A DNA stretch of 64,000 bases from Oscillospiraceae bacterium (GCA_031256825.1 JAIRPV010000029.1:1-64000); one strand, 5' to 3'; shown: positions 45,679 through 53,948, counted from the stretch's first letter. The notes: generated by a model not told the origin, from the letters alone. Numbers and translations: made by a program.

Positions 45679-47069
45679 TTTGCGCGCCTCCTTTCATACT
45701 TTGGATAAACCAGCACAGCCGCCAGCGCCAACCCCGACAAGATCATCACGCAGGCCCAGAGAGCCGTATTTTCCGCGCTGCCGCCTGTTTTGGGCGGCAC
45801 CGTGCTCTTGGGCGGATCGGAGGGCCAGGTGGGCTTGACCGAAGCGCTGGTGCTGTCTGTTGGCCAATAGGACGAGGGCTTCTGCGTCGTGGCTGTCGTT
45901 TGGGTCGTCCTCGTCGTTCTGGTGGTAGGCATGGTCGGCCAGAAGGAACTGGGCAGACGGGTGGATGTCTGGGTCTGGGTCGTTGTGCTGGTCATGGTTG
46001 GCGGCGGATAAGTAGAAGGCGGCTCCGTGCCTTCGCCGCTGGCGCTAAAGACCCATCTGACCTGCGCAATCGCGTTTTTGTACCGGTTATCCACCGCTTT
46101 GTCCAGCGACAAACCAACGTAAAGCTTGCCGCTTTGCCCCGGCGCAAAGTTGCCGAGGAAATATTCGCTGGAACCGTCGGCAGTCTGGCCGCCCCAAATG
46201 GGACCCTGATAAATCACCGTCCCGCTTTCGGTGAGCAAGCTGAGCACGGCATATTCCTTGAGCAGTTGATCCAAAAGCGCTTGATTGGCGGCGGAGGTTC
46301 GCGGGGCCTCTTCCGCGTGCAGATAAAACGACGCCGTCTGCGAATACGCGTTCTTAAGCTCCATGATTTCGCCGTAGCTTTCGCCCGGGAGCAATGCCGA
46401 AAAGCTCGAGAACAAGCCGCCGCTTCCGAAGCCAAACCCCTGTTCGGGGCTATGGAACGTTACGGTTTGGGTGTTCAGCGGCCGCTCGACGGGCGCGTAA
46501 CTCACGCCCAGCTGCGCCCAGGTTATGCCCCAAAGCGAAAGGCCGTCGCCGGCCGCCTGCACGCATTCGAGCCGCACGTTTATTTTGGCCTGTTTGCCTT
46601 CGTAGGCATTGCCGGTTTCTTCGCCCAGCCGATAGGATGCAAACAGCGAAGGGGTAAGCTCCTGCGGCTTAAGAACCCCTTTATAGTAATAGTAGCCATC
46701 CTTCGCCAGCCAGCTGCCGGCGTTGGCCGTATAATCGACGATGATATTGTCTGCGGCAAGCGCGCTGTCCGGCGTGAATTTGCCGTCGATCACGCTGCCC
46801 CAGCTGGTTTCCACTTTCACACGCACCGCGATATCTTCGGGGCCCGTGTTTTTAAACGACGCTGTATGTTTCACTTCCGTACCGGGAGATACCACCGCAT
46901 TGGCCTGGGCTTCTTCTATGATCTGCCCCTGCACCGCGCTGATGGTGATTTCGTTCGTCGTGTCGCTGCGCACTTTCCATAGCGCATAAGTTGTTTTGGC
47001 GGAAGAGAAAACAAAAACCAAAGCCAGCACAAGGCTCAGCGCCGCGCGCACAGTTCGATTTTTCACCAA
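45675..47069 (-). CDS. TasA/camelysin-like protein with Thr-rich stalk and sortase-type anchor
   Basis: 464 residues. Export segment ALSLVLALVFVFSSAKTTYA, then a camelysin-like domain (about 28-170: ANAVVSPGTEVKHTASFKN, YYYYKGVLKPQELTPSLF) and a second beta domain to about 340. A Thr/Ser/Pro/Trp stalk (350-430) and the C-terminal PPKTGG motif, hydrophobic segment ALWACVMILSGLALAAVLVY and KYERRRAK tail follow. This is a sorting signal with Pro in place of the usual Leu. No sortase gene is in the window. Probably the wall-anchored base of the fibre. Confidence 0.8.
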   Translation of the reverse strand: MVKNRTVRAALSLVLALVFVFSSAKTTYALWKVRSDTTNEITISAVQGQIIEEAQANAVVSPGTEVKHTASFKNTGPEDIAVRVKVETSWGSVIDGKFTPDSALAADNIIVDYTANAGSWLAKDGYYYYKGVLKPQELTPSLFASYRLGEETGNAYEGKQAKINVRLECVQAAGDGLSLWGITWAQLGVSYAPVERPLNTQTVTFHSPEQGFGFGSGGLFSSFSALLPGESYGEIMELKNAYSQTASFYLHAEEAPRTSAANQALLDQLLKEYAVLSLLTESGTVIYQGPIWGGQTADGSSEYFLGNFAPGQSGKLYVGLSLDKAVDNRYKNAIAQVRWVFSASGEGTEPPSTYPPPTMTSTTTQTQTSTRLPSSFWPTMPTTRTTRTTQTTATTQKPSSYWPTDSTSASVKPTWPSDPPKSTVPPKTGGSAENTALWACVMILSGLALAAVLVYPKYERRRAK

Positions 47070-47126
47070 ATCACCCTTTCATTGGTTCCTGGGGGGGAGT
47101 TCCGCCGGCGGCTGCCGGTTGAACTC

Positions 47127-47897
47127 CTACCCCGCTTTCGTCAGCTCCGTGTCCAGCGCGGTGAACGCTGCGGCGGCGCTGCCGAAGTTGTCGGCCTGAA
47201 TCGCTTCGGCCCTGATGACAATTTTGTAACGGCCAAGCAGGGCAAATTCCGCCTCGCCCCAGTCGCTGGGGATCACGATGGAATTGAACAGCACGGCGGA
47301 TGCGCCCTCGAGGAAAATATCATCCACAGGGTCGGCGCCGGGCAGCTGCGTGCCGCTCTTGCTGTAGTTGTAGAAATCAAGGCCCGGCTCGGAGCGGGCC
47401 ATATCTTTCGCGAAGCTCGCCGTATTGAATTTTTCCGCCATCCCCTGCGCCGTCAGCGCGCTCAGCTGCGCCTCGGTTTTTTGCAGCTGCGCCGGCGCGT
47501 TTTTGCCGTCGGTATCCAGCGGCAACGCCGGGCTGCCGGGCCGGGCTGACTCGTAATCGGGGGTATAATAGATGGTTTCCCAAATTTGCGCCAGCCGCGC
47601 CGCGTCCGTTATGCGCGCGTCCGTGTCCAGGTCAATGTATTCCACGGTGACGCGCATAAAACCGTTCCCTTTGGCTGCGGTAACCGTTGGGTTTTTGGGA
47701 AAGCTGTCGCCAGGGGCATTGTTGCTCGGCGCGGGGCTGGGATAATCAGGCTCCGCCAGCGCCAGGGTCAGCTTGCCCACGGTGAATATATTTTCGGCCT
47801 CTTTTGTATCGGTCAAAAACGCCATGGTAGCGCCAATTGCCAGCGCCGCCACCAACACGAGCGACAGCGCCGCTATCACGATAAATCGGGTACGCAT
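47127..47897 (-). CDS. TasA-like protein with SipW-dependent signal
   Basis: 256 residues. Signal FIVIAALSLVLVAALAIGAT followed by MAFLTDTKEAENIFTVGKLT, the hallmark of SipW-processed TasA/CalY proteins. The later half has a disordered-loop-rich beta domain ending VIPSDWGEAEFALLGRYKIV. Start 47897 has AGAGGA eight bases upstream; upstream in-frame codons are heptanucleotide repeat DNA. Predicted extracellular fibre subunit. Confidence 0.82.
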   Translation of the reverse strand: MRTRFIVIAALSLVLVAALAIGATMAFLTDTKEAENIFTVGKLTLALAEPDYPSPAPSNNAPGDSFPKNPTVTAAKGNGFMRVTVEYIDLDTDARITDAARLAQIWETIYYTPDYESARPGSPALPLDTDGKNAPAQLQKTEAQLSALTAQGMAEKFNTASFAKDMARSEPGLDFYNYSKSGTQLPGADPVDDIFLEGASAVLFNSIVIPSDWGEAEFALLGRYKIVIRAEAIQADNFGSAAAAFTALDTELTKAG

Positions 47898-47911
47898 TTT
47901 GATCATCCTCT

Positions 47912-48037
47912 CAATAGGTGGCAAGAAGCAGGAGGCAGGGAACAGGGGTTCCCGGCCAGCCGATCCCGGCCCCCAATAGGTGGCAGGAGGCAGGAAACAG
48001 GAGGCAGGGAACAAGGTGTTCCCCGCCTGCCCGATCT
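47912..48037. repeat. Two-copy intergenic repeat built of heptanucleotides
   Basis: Copies at about 47912-47966 and 47974-48037 each begin CAATAGGTGGCA, continue as CAGGAGG/CAGGAAA/CAGGGAA heptads, and end in a hairpin of GGGAAC with GTTCCC and GCCGATC or GCCCGATC. It separates two TasA-like genes and may act as an mRNA-level attenuator or be selfish. Confidence 0.65.
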
Positions 48038-48045
48038 CCAAACCA

Positions 48046-48693
48046 TTAGTTGAACTGGAGGTTGCCTGCCTGCGCCCACGCCTCAAAGTCTGCGAACAGA
48101 AGCATGTCGGAAGCGCCGGACAGGTCTGCTTCGTCGGCTGTGCCAGCGGCAAAACCAGCCAGCTTGATCTGGAAGCCCGCGATGTCATCCAGCTGCTGCT
48201 GGGTGGCGCCCGCGTTAATGGTCACGGTGGTGAACAGCGGAATGGTTTGCCCGTTTTGCGGCACAAGGGTGTTGTAGAGATAAGCGTCGCTCGTCGCGTC
48301 GTAAGTCCAGGCGCCTGTGGTGTCGAAGTCAATCGTAATGATGTCAAGCAGATCAGTCAGATCCTGCCCGGTCAGTTCCACGCCGGCGTTGTCGAGATAG
48401 GTCACCCGCAGGGCAATCCACTCGTCAAGGTCTTCCGTGCTGTTGTTGAGCACGAGCGGGTCTTTGTCAACAACAGCGCCCGCGCTGAGGTTTTCCGCGT
48501 TCGCCGCCAGCCAGCTGGGTTCTTCAATCACGGCGGAAAGGGCGGGAGGCGCGCTGGTTGCAAAGGTGAATTCATTGGTCACGGCAGGGGTCTTGGCCGA
48601 CAGGAAGGCCATGGTGACGCCAACGATGATAGTAGCCACCAGGACGACGGACAGGGTTGCGATGGTAATGAGCTTTTTGCGATGCTTGATCAT
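48046..48693 (-). CDS. TasA-like protein with SipW-dependent signal
   Basis: 215 residues. Signal LITIATLSVVLVATIIVGVT then MAFLSAKTPAVTNEFTFAT, with a beta domain containing VVDKDPLVLNNSTEDLDEWI (camelysin-like N-x-S/T region) and ALRVTYLDNAGVELTGQ. Start 48693 has AAGGAGG seven bases upstream. Its 5' 122 bases are also covered by the SipW reading frame. Predicted fibre subunit. Confidence 0.82.
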   Translation of the reverse strand: MIKHRKKLITIATLSVVLVATIIVGVTMAFLSAKTPAVTNEFTFATSAPPALSAVIEEPSWLAANAENLSAGAVVDKDPLVLNNSTEDLDEWIALRVTYLDNAGVELTGQDLTDLLDIITIDFDTTGAWTYDATSDAYLYNTLVPQNGQTIPLFTTVTINAGATQQQLDDIAGFQIKLAGFAAGTADEADLSGASDMLLFADFEAWAQAGNLQFN

Positions 48694-49651
48694 GGGGAGT
48701 CCTCCTTCTTGCGCTTTTTCTTTTTGTATTTGAACGCGTTTCCCCAGTCGCCTGAGGCTCCGCGCCAAACCCGGATACCAGTATGAACACAATCAGCCAA
48801 ACGGCAATCACAACCGTAACGGCAATGATTTTGTGGGAAGTGCTTTGCAGCCAGCTGAGCGGATAGCCCAGGAACCGCATATGGAACCGCACCACGCCCA
48901 CAACGTTTTCATAGCTGATCGGCGCGTCGGTGGCGTTGTTCGCGTCGCCTTTGGTGACGAGCTTTTTTTCGCCGTCGCGCTTTTCCACTACCCGGTGGGT
49001 CACCATCGTGTTGGCGGTCTTGAATGTGATCACGTCGCGCACCTTGATTTGCTCATAGGGCGCCGCTTTCACCAGCACCATGCTGTAGACGGGGATCGCC
49101 GGCTTCATGCTGCCCGACACCACCGCCAGCATCTGCATCCCCAGCAGATGCGGCAGCAAAGCCAGCGCAACGGCCAAAATGAGCAAAATAATGACGCCGG
49201 TGCTGCACCCGGCTAAAACCGTCTGCGCCGTTTTGGTCATCTTCGGCTTCGGCTGCCCATCCGGCGGCTGCGGCTCGCGCTGTGTCGGGGGCTTGCGCCG
49301 CGTGACAAACGGATCAGCCCCGCCGCCGCCATGGAAAAACGGCTGCGCTGCCGGCTGGGGCCGCATAACAGGCTCCGGCTGCGCTGTCGGCTGGGGCCGA
49401 TTAACAGGTTCCGGCTGCGCTGCCGGCTGGAGCCGCTTAACAGGCTCCGGCTGCGCTGCCGGCTGGGGCCGCATAACAGGTTCCGGCGGCGCTGTCGGCT
49501 GGGGCCGCTTAACAGGCCCCCGTTGGGGCCAAGGCCGTGGCTTCGGCTGCTGCCGTATGTTTGGCACGGGGAGCGCCATCAGGCTTTCTTCGGCGAAGCG
49601 CACACAAAACTCTTCGTCAAACTCATCCAGGCTCTTAAAACGCGGTTCCAT
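48572..49651 (-). CDS. sipW: Signal peptidase I, SipW (ER/archaeal) type, with Pro-rich N-terminal repeats
   Basis: 359 residues. Acidic N-terminus, then five 12-residue Pro/Gln repeats of the type RPQPAAQPEPVM (about 49-103), membrane segment (146-170), and the peptidase domain. Catalytic Ser181 lies in VVSGSMKPAIPVYSMVLVK, His in TMVTHRVVEKR, and the acidic residue in TKGDANNATDAPISYENVVG. A second membrane segment (SHKIIAVTVVIAVWLIVFIL) follows. The last 40 residues are coded within the next gene's start region and look like an unselected tail. It should mature the TasA-like proteins. Start 49651 has GGGAGG eight bases upstream. Confidence 0.88.
   Translation of the reverse strand: MEPRFKSLDEFDEEFCVRFAEESLMALPVPNIRQQPKPRPWPQRGPVKRPQPTAPPEPVMRPQPAAQPEPVKRLQPAAQPEPVNRPQPTAQPEPVMRPQPAAQPFFHGGGGADPFVTRRKPPTQREPQPPDGQPKPKMTKTAQTVLAGCSTGVIILLILAVALALLPHLLGMQMLAVVSGSMKPAIPVYSMVLVKAAPYEQIKVRDVITFKTANTMVTHRVVEKRDGEKKLVTKGDANNATDAPISYENVVGVVRFHMRFLGYPLSWLQSTSHKIIAVTVVIAVWLIVFILVSGFGAEPQATGETRSNTKRKSARRRTPHDQASQKAHYHRNPVRRPGGYYHRWRHHGLPVGQDPCRDQ
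49343..49507 (-). repeat. 36-bp coding repeats in sipW
   Basis: About four and a half units of 36 bases, coding RPQPxAxPEPVx; the plus strand shows recurring GGCTGGGGCCGC and CAGGTTCCGGCTGCGCTG words. Confidence 0.8.
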
Positions 49652-49692
49652 TGCCCCCGCCTCCCTTCTTTTCACATCCTGCGCGCATAAAC

Positions 49693-50202
49693 TCAGGCCC
49701 AGGCAGCCGCCAGCGTGTCCCCATCCACATGCAGGGCGCATTCGGCGTAAACAGTGATATCAAAATTCTCCAGATCGCCTGCGGCCGCGTCAATGGTAAC
49801 AACGCTGCAAAGCGTTACGCTGCCGCCGGGCGGAACCGGCGCCGCGCAGTAATAAAACCCGTCGCCCGGGGCGTCATCCCATTCTGGCCCAAGATCGGCC
49901 GCGCAATGCGCCGCCGCTTCCGGCGTGGAAAAATCCACCCGCGCGCGCAGATAAACAGGCAGATTGCCCGTGTTGGTAATCGTCACAGGCTTTGGGAAAC
50001 TGCTGCCTGGCGTCAGCGTATCGGGGATGGCCGCGCTGTCGTCAATGGCAATCTGGCAGTCGCCAACCAGAAAATTGTTGCTCAGCGTCTTTTGGTTGAA
50101 CATCCACGCGCTTGTCACCCCAAAACTGAGGGACGAAATGAGGATGCAGCCAATAACGGCGATCAGGATGGATTTCCTGTATTTTTTCAATGCTGCTTTC
50201 AT
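49693..50202 (-). CDS. Camelysin/TasA-like small exported protein
   Basis: 169 residues. Export segment KSILIAVIGCILISSLSFGV then TSAWMFNQKTLSNNFLVGDC, a SipW-type signal context. The body has TPGSSFPKPVTITNTGNLPV and YLRARVDFSTPEAAAH, the camelysin strand pattern. Lies between the 50216 gene and sipW. Confidence 0.78.
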   Translation of the reverse strand: MKAALKKYRKSILIAVIGCILISSLSFGVTSAWMFNQKTLSNNFLVGDCQIAIDDSAAIPDTLTPGSSFPKPVTITNTGNLPVYLRARVDFSTPEAAAHCAADLGPEWDDAPGDGFYYCAAPVPPGGSVTLCSVVTIDAAAGDLENFDITVYAECALHVDGDTLAAAWA

Positions 50203-50215
50203 GGCGTTTTCCTCC

Positions 50216-50923
50216 TCAGTTCATGGCAATGGCATAGGCATCCCGCAGCTGATCGGCGAACGACGCGCCGCTGGGGTTCACATGATCCGACTGAATCGCA
50301 ACGGCGGTCACGGGCATGTCGAGCTGCTCGCCCATAGAAAGTTCGCCCTGCAAAACGCGAGCGAACGTGACATGCTCAAACAGCGGCTCCGTTACTTTGT
50401 CTTTCGCGGCAACTTCGTAGTAGCCATAGAGCTTCACTTCATACACATCGCCGGCCTGCGTGGTCTCAATGTCGCTCTCCAGCAAAAGCCAGTGCACGCT
50501 GTCTGCTGTGTATTCAAACAGCGGCAGCAGCTGCGGCGGGTTGATGGTGTCCGGGTTACCCGATGACCCAGGGGTTACTGTACTTACGTTGGCCATGGGG
50601 GTTTTCACTTCCAGGTAGAGAAGCGCCGGCAGGCTCCCGTTGTTTGTCACCGTTGGATCCTTCGAAATCTCCCGCCCCGGGTAAGTCGTCCGCGCCGACG
50701 CTGCCGAATCCCAGCTTGGCTCCGTCAGCTCCGCGCTCACGTTCCCCACTGTGAAGACGTTCAGTGCCGCCGCCGTCGGCGTGGCGTAAAGAACCGCCGC
50801 GAGGGAAGCCCCCGCGCAGCCCGCCCCCAGCAACAGCAATGTGAGCACCAGGCTTGTGATCGTCTTTGCCTGTGCCGGTCTTAACTTCCTCCGCTTTTCG
50901 GGGGCCGTGCCGTCCTGTTTCAT
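50216..50923 (-). CDS. Camelysin/TasA-like exported protein
   Basis: 235 residues. Signal TITSLVLTLLLLGAGCAGAS then a processing region ATPTAAALNVFTVGNVSAEL, similar to other SipW substrates (LNVFTVGNVSAELTEP). The beta domain has GREISKDPTVTNNGSLPALL. Start 50923 follows AAAGGAAG. Its first 368 bases are overlapped by the frame of the upstream SipW-like gene. Confidence 0.8.
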   Translation of the reverse strand: MKQDGTAPEKRRKLRPAQAKTITSLVLTLLLLGAGCAGASLAAVLYATPTAAALNVFTVGNVSAELTEPSWDSAASARTTYPGREISKDPTVTNNGSLPALLYLEVKTPMANVSTVTPGSSGNPDTINPPQLLPLFEYTADSVHWLLLESDIETTQAGDVYEVKLYGYYEVAAKDKVTEPLFEHVTFARVLQGELSMGEQLDMPVTAVAIQSDHVNPSGASFADQLRDAYAIAMN

Positions 50924-51737
50924 ATCCCGTTCTTCCTTTCTGTAACTGCGATAGCCACGCCTGCCATTGATCCCGCAGGCCATAGAGTATCCAAAGAATT
51001 GCCAGCGCCGCCGCGCTCAAACACATCAGGGTAAAAAACTGCCTGTGAAGGCCTTGCGCAATCTTTCCCCAGCCCTCGGCGTTGATCACCACGCGCCCGG
51101 CAATGTTGCGGCCATAGACAAGGTGTTCTGTGCTGCTGCCGCCGCTCCTGACCAGGTAGCGCCCCGCCTGCGTTTCGTCGTATACCGGCAGCACCTGCGT
51201 CACAACGCTCAGCGCGCCGCTTTCCGCATCCTGCGCCAGCACAAGGGAATCGCCGCTGCGCAATTTGTCGAGCCGGTTGGGCTTAATCAGTAAAAATTCG
51301 CCCGTCTCTTTTAAATAAACCGTTCCGCCAAACAGTTCCGCCGTGTTTTCGCGCAGCGCCACGCCAATGAGCAGCGCCAGCGCAAAACAAAGGCATAACA
51401 CCGCCGTGGCGGCCGTCATGGCAATTTGCAGCCGCCCATAGGGCGGGTTTGCCGCCCGCGCGGCTCGTTCCGGTTCCTTTTCCTGCGGCTTGCCCGCCGC
51501 CGGTTCATCCTGCCGCGCCGCCGGAATTTCCATCTCCTCTTCCAGCTGGCACAGTTCTTCCAGCGCATCCCTTGCGTCCGGCGGGGTCAGCAAAACGTCG
51601 CGCGGGGGCGGCAGGCCTTCATCCCAGCGGGGCAGCAGCTCGTCGTCGCCTTCCTGCTCTGCTTGCGCCGCAGGAGGCGCGCTGCTCAAAAAAAGCGCCT
51701 GCAATTCCTCCAAATCCAACACCGGGTCATCCGCCAT
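50556..51737 (-). CDS. SipW-like membrane protein lacking catalytic residues
   Basis: Acidic N-terminus (1-100), membrane segment (105-127), a domain with the S26 layout (137-226) and a second membrane segment (234-252). At the catalytic Ser place it reads YLKETGEFLLIKPNRLDKLR, at the His place VVTQVLPVYDE, and at the TKGD place YLVRSGGSSTEHLVYGRNIA, so the dyad is lost. GRNIAGRVVINAEGWGK matches the SipW vvGkvv region. The frame then stays open 122 codons through the next gene's 5' end; that tail is Gly/Arg-rich and probably meaningless. Possibly a pseudo-protease partner of SipW. Confidence 0.65.
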   Translation of the reverse strand: MADDPVLDLEELQALFLSSAPPAAQAEQEGDDELLPRWDEGLPPPRDVLLTPPDARDALEELCQLEEEMEIPAARQDEPAAGKPQEKEPERAARAANPPYGRLQIAMTAATAVLCLCFALALLIGVALRENTAELFGGTVYLKETGEFLLIKPNRLDKLRSGDSLVLAQDAESGALSVVTQVLPVYDETQAGRYLVRSGGSSTEHLVYGRNIAGRVVINAEGWGKIAQGLHRQFFTLMCLSAAALAILWILYGLRDQWQAWLSQLQKGRTGYETGRHGPRKAEEVKTGTGKDDHKPGAHIAVAGGGLRGGFPRGGSLRHADGGGTERLHSGERERGADGAKLGFGSVGADDLPGAGDFEGSNGDKQREPAGASLPGSENPHGQRKYSNPWVIG

Positions 51738-51771
51738 ATCCTCACCCCCCTTTTGACGTCCCGCGCGTTTG

Positions 51772-52143
51772 CTACCTTGGGCTGTAATCGAAATACGCCG
51801 GATATGGGTATGCCAGCGTCTGCGGCTGATACGTCTGCCTTGGGGAGAGTCCCCTGCGCAACTGCTCCGCTTCGTCCCGCGCGGCGGTGAGCATGGCGTT
51901 GGCGGCAAACTGCGCCTGAATCAGCGCCTGCGCAATCGCGTCTTTTTGCGCCCGGTAGATGCACGCGTCGCGCTCAAACTCCTGCTGCGTGGCGGTGGCG
52001 CGCGTTTGCAGCTCGTCATATTGCTTTTGGAGCGCCGCGTGGGCGTCATACAGCTGCTGATATGTCTGCCGCAGCTGGCTCACATAGGAATCCACCTGCT
52101 CGCGCTGGTAGCCCCCTCCCTTGGCGTCGGTCATAAATTCCAC
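51772..52143 (-). CDS. DivIVA-like coiled-coil protein
   Basis: 123 residues. The N-terminus KGGGYQREQVDSYVSQL fits the DivIVA lipid-binding GY..EVD.(F/Y) motif, followed by a coiled coil (about 25-95) and a Pro/Tyr tail (YQPQTLAYPYPAYFDYSPR). GTG at 52143 has GAGGTG five bases upstream; ATG 52134 is an alternative. DivIVA proteins bind curved membrane at septa and poles, so this may place the fibre machinery. First gene of the locus. Confidence 0.7.
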   Translation of the reverse strand: MEFMTDAKGGGYQREQVDSYVSQLRQTYQQLYDAHAALQKQYDELQTRATATQQEFERDACIYRAQKDAIAQALIQAQFAANAMLTAARDEAEQLRRGLSPRQTYQPQTLAYPYPAYFDYSPR

Positions 52144-52343
52144 CGGCTCACCTCTCTCTTTTAAACGTCGCGGCCTGTGCGGCCAATATAAAAACCAAAC
52201 CGACCCATACTTTTGGTGCAGTCGATTTGGATCCGGCGAGCTTCCCGAAACGTAGCGCTCCCTATTTGCTTTCGATGATATACGTCCCGGGCAGTTCCCG
52301 TCCATCCGCACGCTTCCGCTACCCTTCCCTCTTAACAACAATA
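52144..52343 (-). promoter_or_regulatory. Long structured 5' leader of the surface locus
   Basis: About 195 bases between promoter and start. GTAGCG pairs with CGCTAC to close a domain containing GATG/CATC and the hairpin CGGG-AACTG-CCCG. A second part has GTTTCGGGAAGCTCGCCGG. The sequence does not match c-di-GMP-I, c-di-GMP-II or other aptamers I can recall. Could be a riboswitch or protein-binding leader. Confidence 0.4.
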
Positions 52344-52372
52344 ATCATACGCCTCCGCGGGCCGCACGTCAA
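52344..52372 (-). promoter_or_regulatory. Promoter of the surface-fibre locus
   Basis: Minus strand TTGACG (52372-52367), 17 bases, TATGAT (52349-52344). Confidence 0.7.
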
Positions 52373-52585
52373 TTGGTTTGCGCGAGAAATCCGTTATGAA
52401 ATTATGGAAAATGCTGAAGTTGGCAAAGATTGGAAGACTTGCTTTTTTGTTCTGGTATGAATCGGAAATTCTGCTCCTCTCGATTTAGCGCAAGAAATAT
52501 CCAAAAGCGCAGAACCAAAATCGCCGTTCTGCGCCGCCGTTTTTTGTTGTAATTCCAACTTTCTTCAGAAATGCAATAAATGTTA
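52373..52585. other. Non-coding stretch with a strong hairpin
   Basis: No gene recognised. GCGCAGAAC (52507-52515) and GTTCTGCGC (52526-52534) form a perfect 9-bp stem followed by a T-run at 52540-52546 on the plus strand. It may be a terminator left from a lost plus-strand gene. Confidence 0.45.
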
Positions 52586-52624
52586 TTTTTTCCAAAAAAC
52601 AAAGCCCCCTCCGCGGGGGCTTTG
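52586..52624 (-). terminator. Terminator of the CHAP-protein gene
   Basis: CAAAGCCCCC and GGGGGCTTTG (52600-52624) form a perfect stem with a four-base loop. On the minus strand TTTTTTGGAAAAAA follows. Confidence 0.85.
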
Positions 52625-52651
52625 CATTTTCAGTTCGTTCCCGGCGGCGGC

Positions 52652-53948
52652 TTATTTCGACGGGGAAAAAATTCGCATCCAAATCCAGCCGAGGCAGAAA
52701 TAATACAGGAACAGGTTGAGAGGGGTCCTTTCCCAATTCTTAGTGCCTTTGATATATTCTACCGGCTTGACCACGGGGCTGACCACGGGGCTGACCCTGA
52801 ACTCGACTACATTGCTGTTGTCCACATAGCAGATGTGTGCGCCCTCATGTCCAGGCGTAAAGGTGTACGTTTTTCCGGCAGGGCTTTGCAACACAAAATA
52901 GCTATTTTCATCGTTATACCGCGCAGCAGTGAGATCCTTATCGCACCGGATGTAAAAAATATCACTATCCATCCCGTGCACCGTGAAAGTAATGCTTTCC
53001 CCTGCACGAAGCGCCGTTTTATTGGCAGTAATGGTAGGATTGACACGGAATGTAACGATATTGCTAGTGGGCACATAGCATCCATATGTCCCGGCTGCCG
53101 TTGGTGTAAACGAAAACGTTTTGACGTTGCCACTGCTTTCCGTTACGAAAGTGCTTTTTTCATCGCTGGCGCCAAATGTTCCGGAAACGCGCTTACGGAT
53201 ATAAAACTTATCGCTGTCTCTTCCGTTCACTGTGAACGTGATGGTCTCATTTACACTCAAAACGTTCTTGTTTGCGGTAACGGTGGGAGTGCCAGCGGCA
53301 GGTGGCGTTGTGACTCCGCTGCCAGTCACACGTCTATACCCCATAATTCGAGCATCCGTTTTAGTAATATAAGCCGAATGCGAAACCTGTCTCGGTGTGC
53401 CTTGGCTTCCGCCAATTGCTCTAACCTGTGTCGCATTAACCTCCACAACAATCATTACATGTCCGCGCACCCCACCACTAGCGCTGTAATCGATGTACAT
53501 TATATCCCCAACCTGCGGCGTAAAAGCACTGGTATATATCGTCGGTACTTTTAGCCCATTGTTTTTGAAGAACTCATTGGAGTCGTTTTTATGCCGTCCA
53601 TAATAATTGGTTGGGTCATAAAGCACGTTAGTACTGTCGTTAGTAGTGTCGATTCCAACCTTCATTCCAAAAGAGGATCTCTGGTATTTTGAATCAACAC
53701 CCGCTCGATCAAGGCACCAGGAAGCGAAATCCGCACACCACATAGTTTCTTTGTTAGGCCCATAAATTCCACTGAGATTGTTCTTGCCCAGCTGCGACTT
53801 CGCAACTTCAGCAAGCGTTGCCCCTATCTCCGCCGCGCTCACCCCCACGGCAAAGCTGCCGCACAGCAGCAGGACAGCCAGAAAGACCGAGAGCAGGCGC
53901 TTTAGCGTTTTAAATTGCGGGGGGGGGGGTAAGTTTCGTACGTTGCAT
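52652..53948 (-). CDS. Exported CHAP-domain protein with a poly-C tract; out of frame by one base as sequenced
   Basis: From ATG 53948 (AGAAGG seven bases upstream) the frame enters eleven C (53929-53919) and then hits a stop. With ten C it would run MQRTKLTPPPQFKTLKRLLS into the signal SVFLAVLLLCGSFAVGVSA and on to residue 432. The remainder is open. The CHAP cysteine is in MWCADFASWCLDRAG and the His in VRGHVMIVVEV. Two Ig-like repeats follow (TVTANKNVLSVNETITFTV and TITANKTALRAGESITFTV), then a C-terminal hydrophobic stretch. Likely peptidoglycan amidase/endopeptidase. Base composition is more A+T-rich than its neighbours. Tract change or sequencing error would each explain the shift. Confidence 0.75.
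53919..53929. repeat. Homopolymer G11/C11 tract in the 5' coding end
   Basis: Eleven G on the plus strand, the seventh codon onward of the CHAP gene on the minus strand. The length places the signal peptide out of frame. Confidence 0.8.

Noticed and set aside
52144..52343. c-di-GMP or c-di-AMP riboswitch
   Set aside because: The conserved core strings of those aptamers that I can recall are absent; only generic stems are seen.
52507..52546. Small RNA gene
   Set aside because: The hairpin plus T-run looks like a terminator, but no promoter was found on the plus strand to call an RNA gene.
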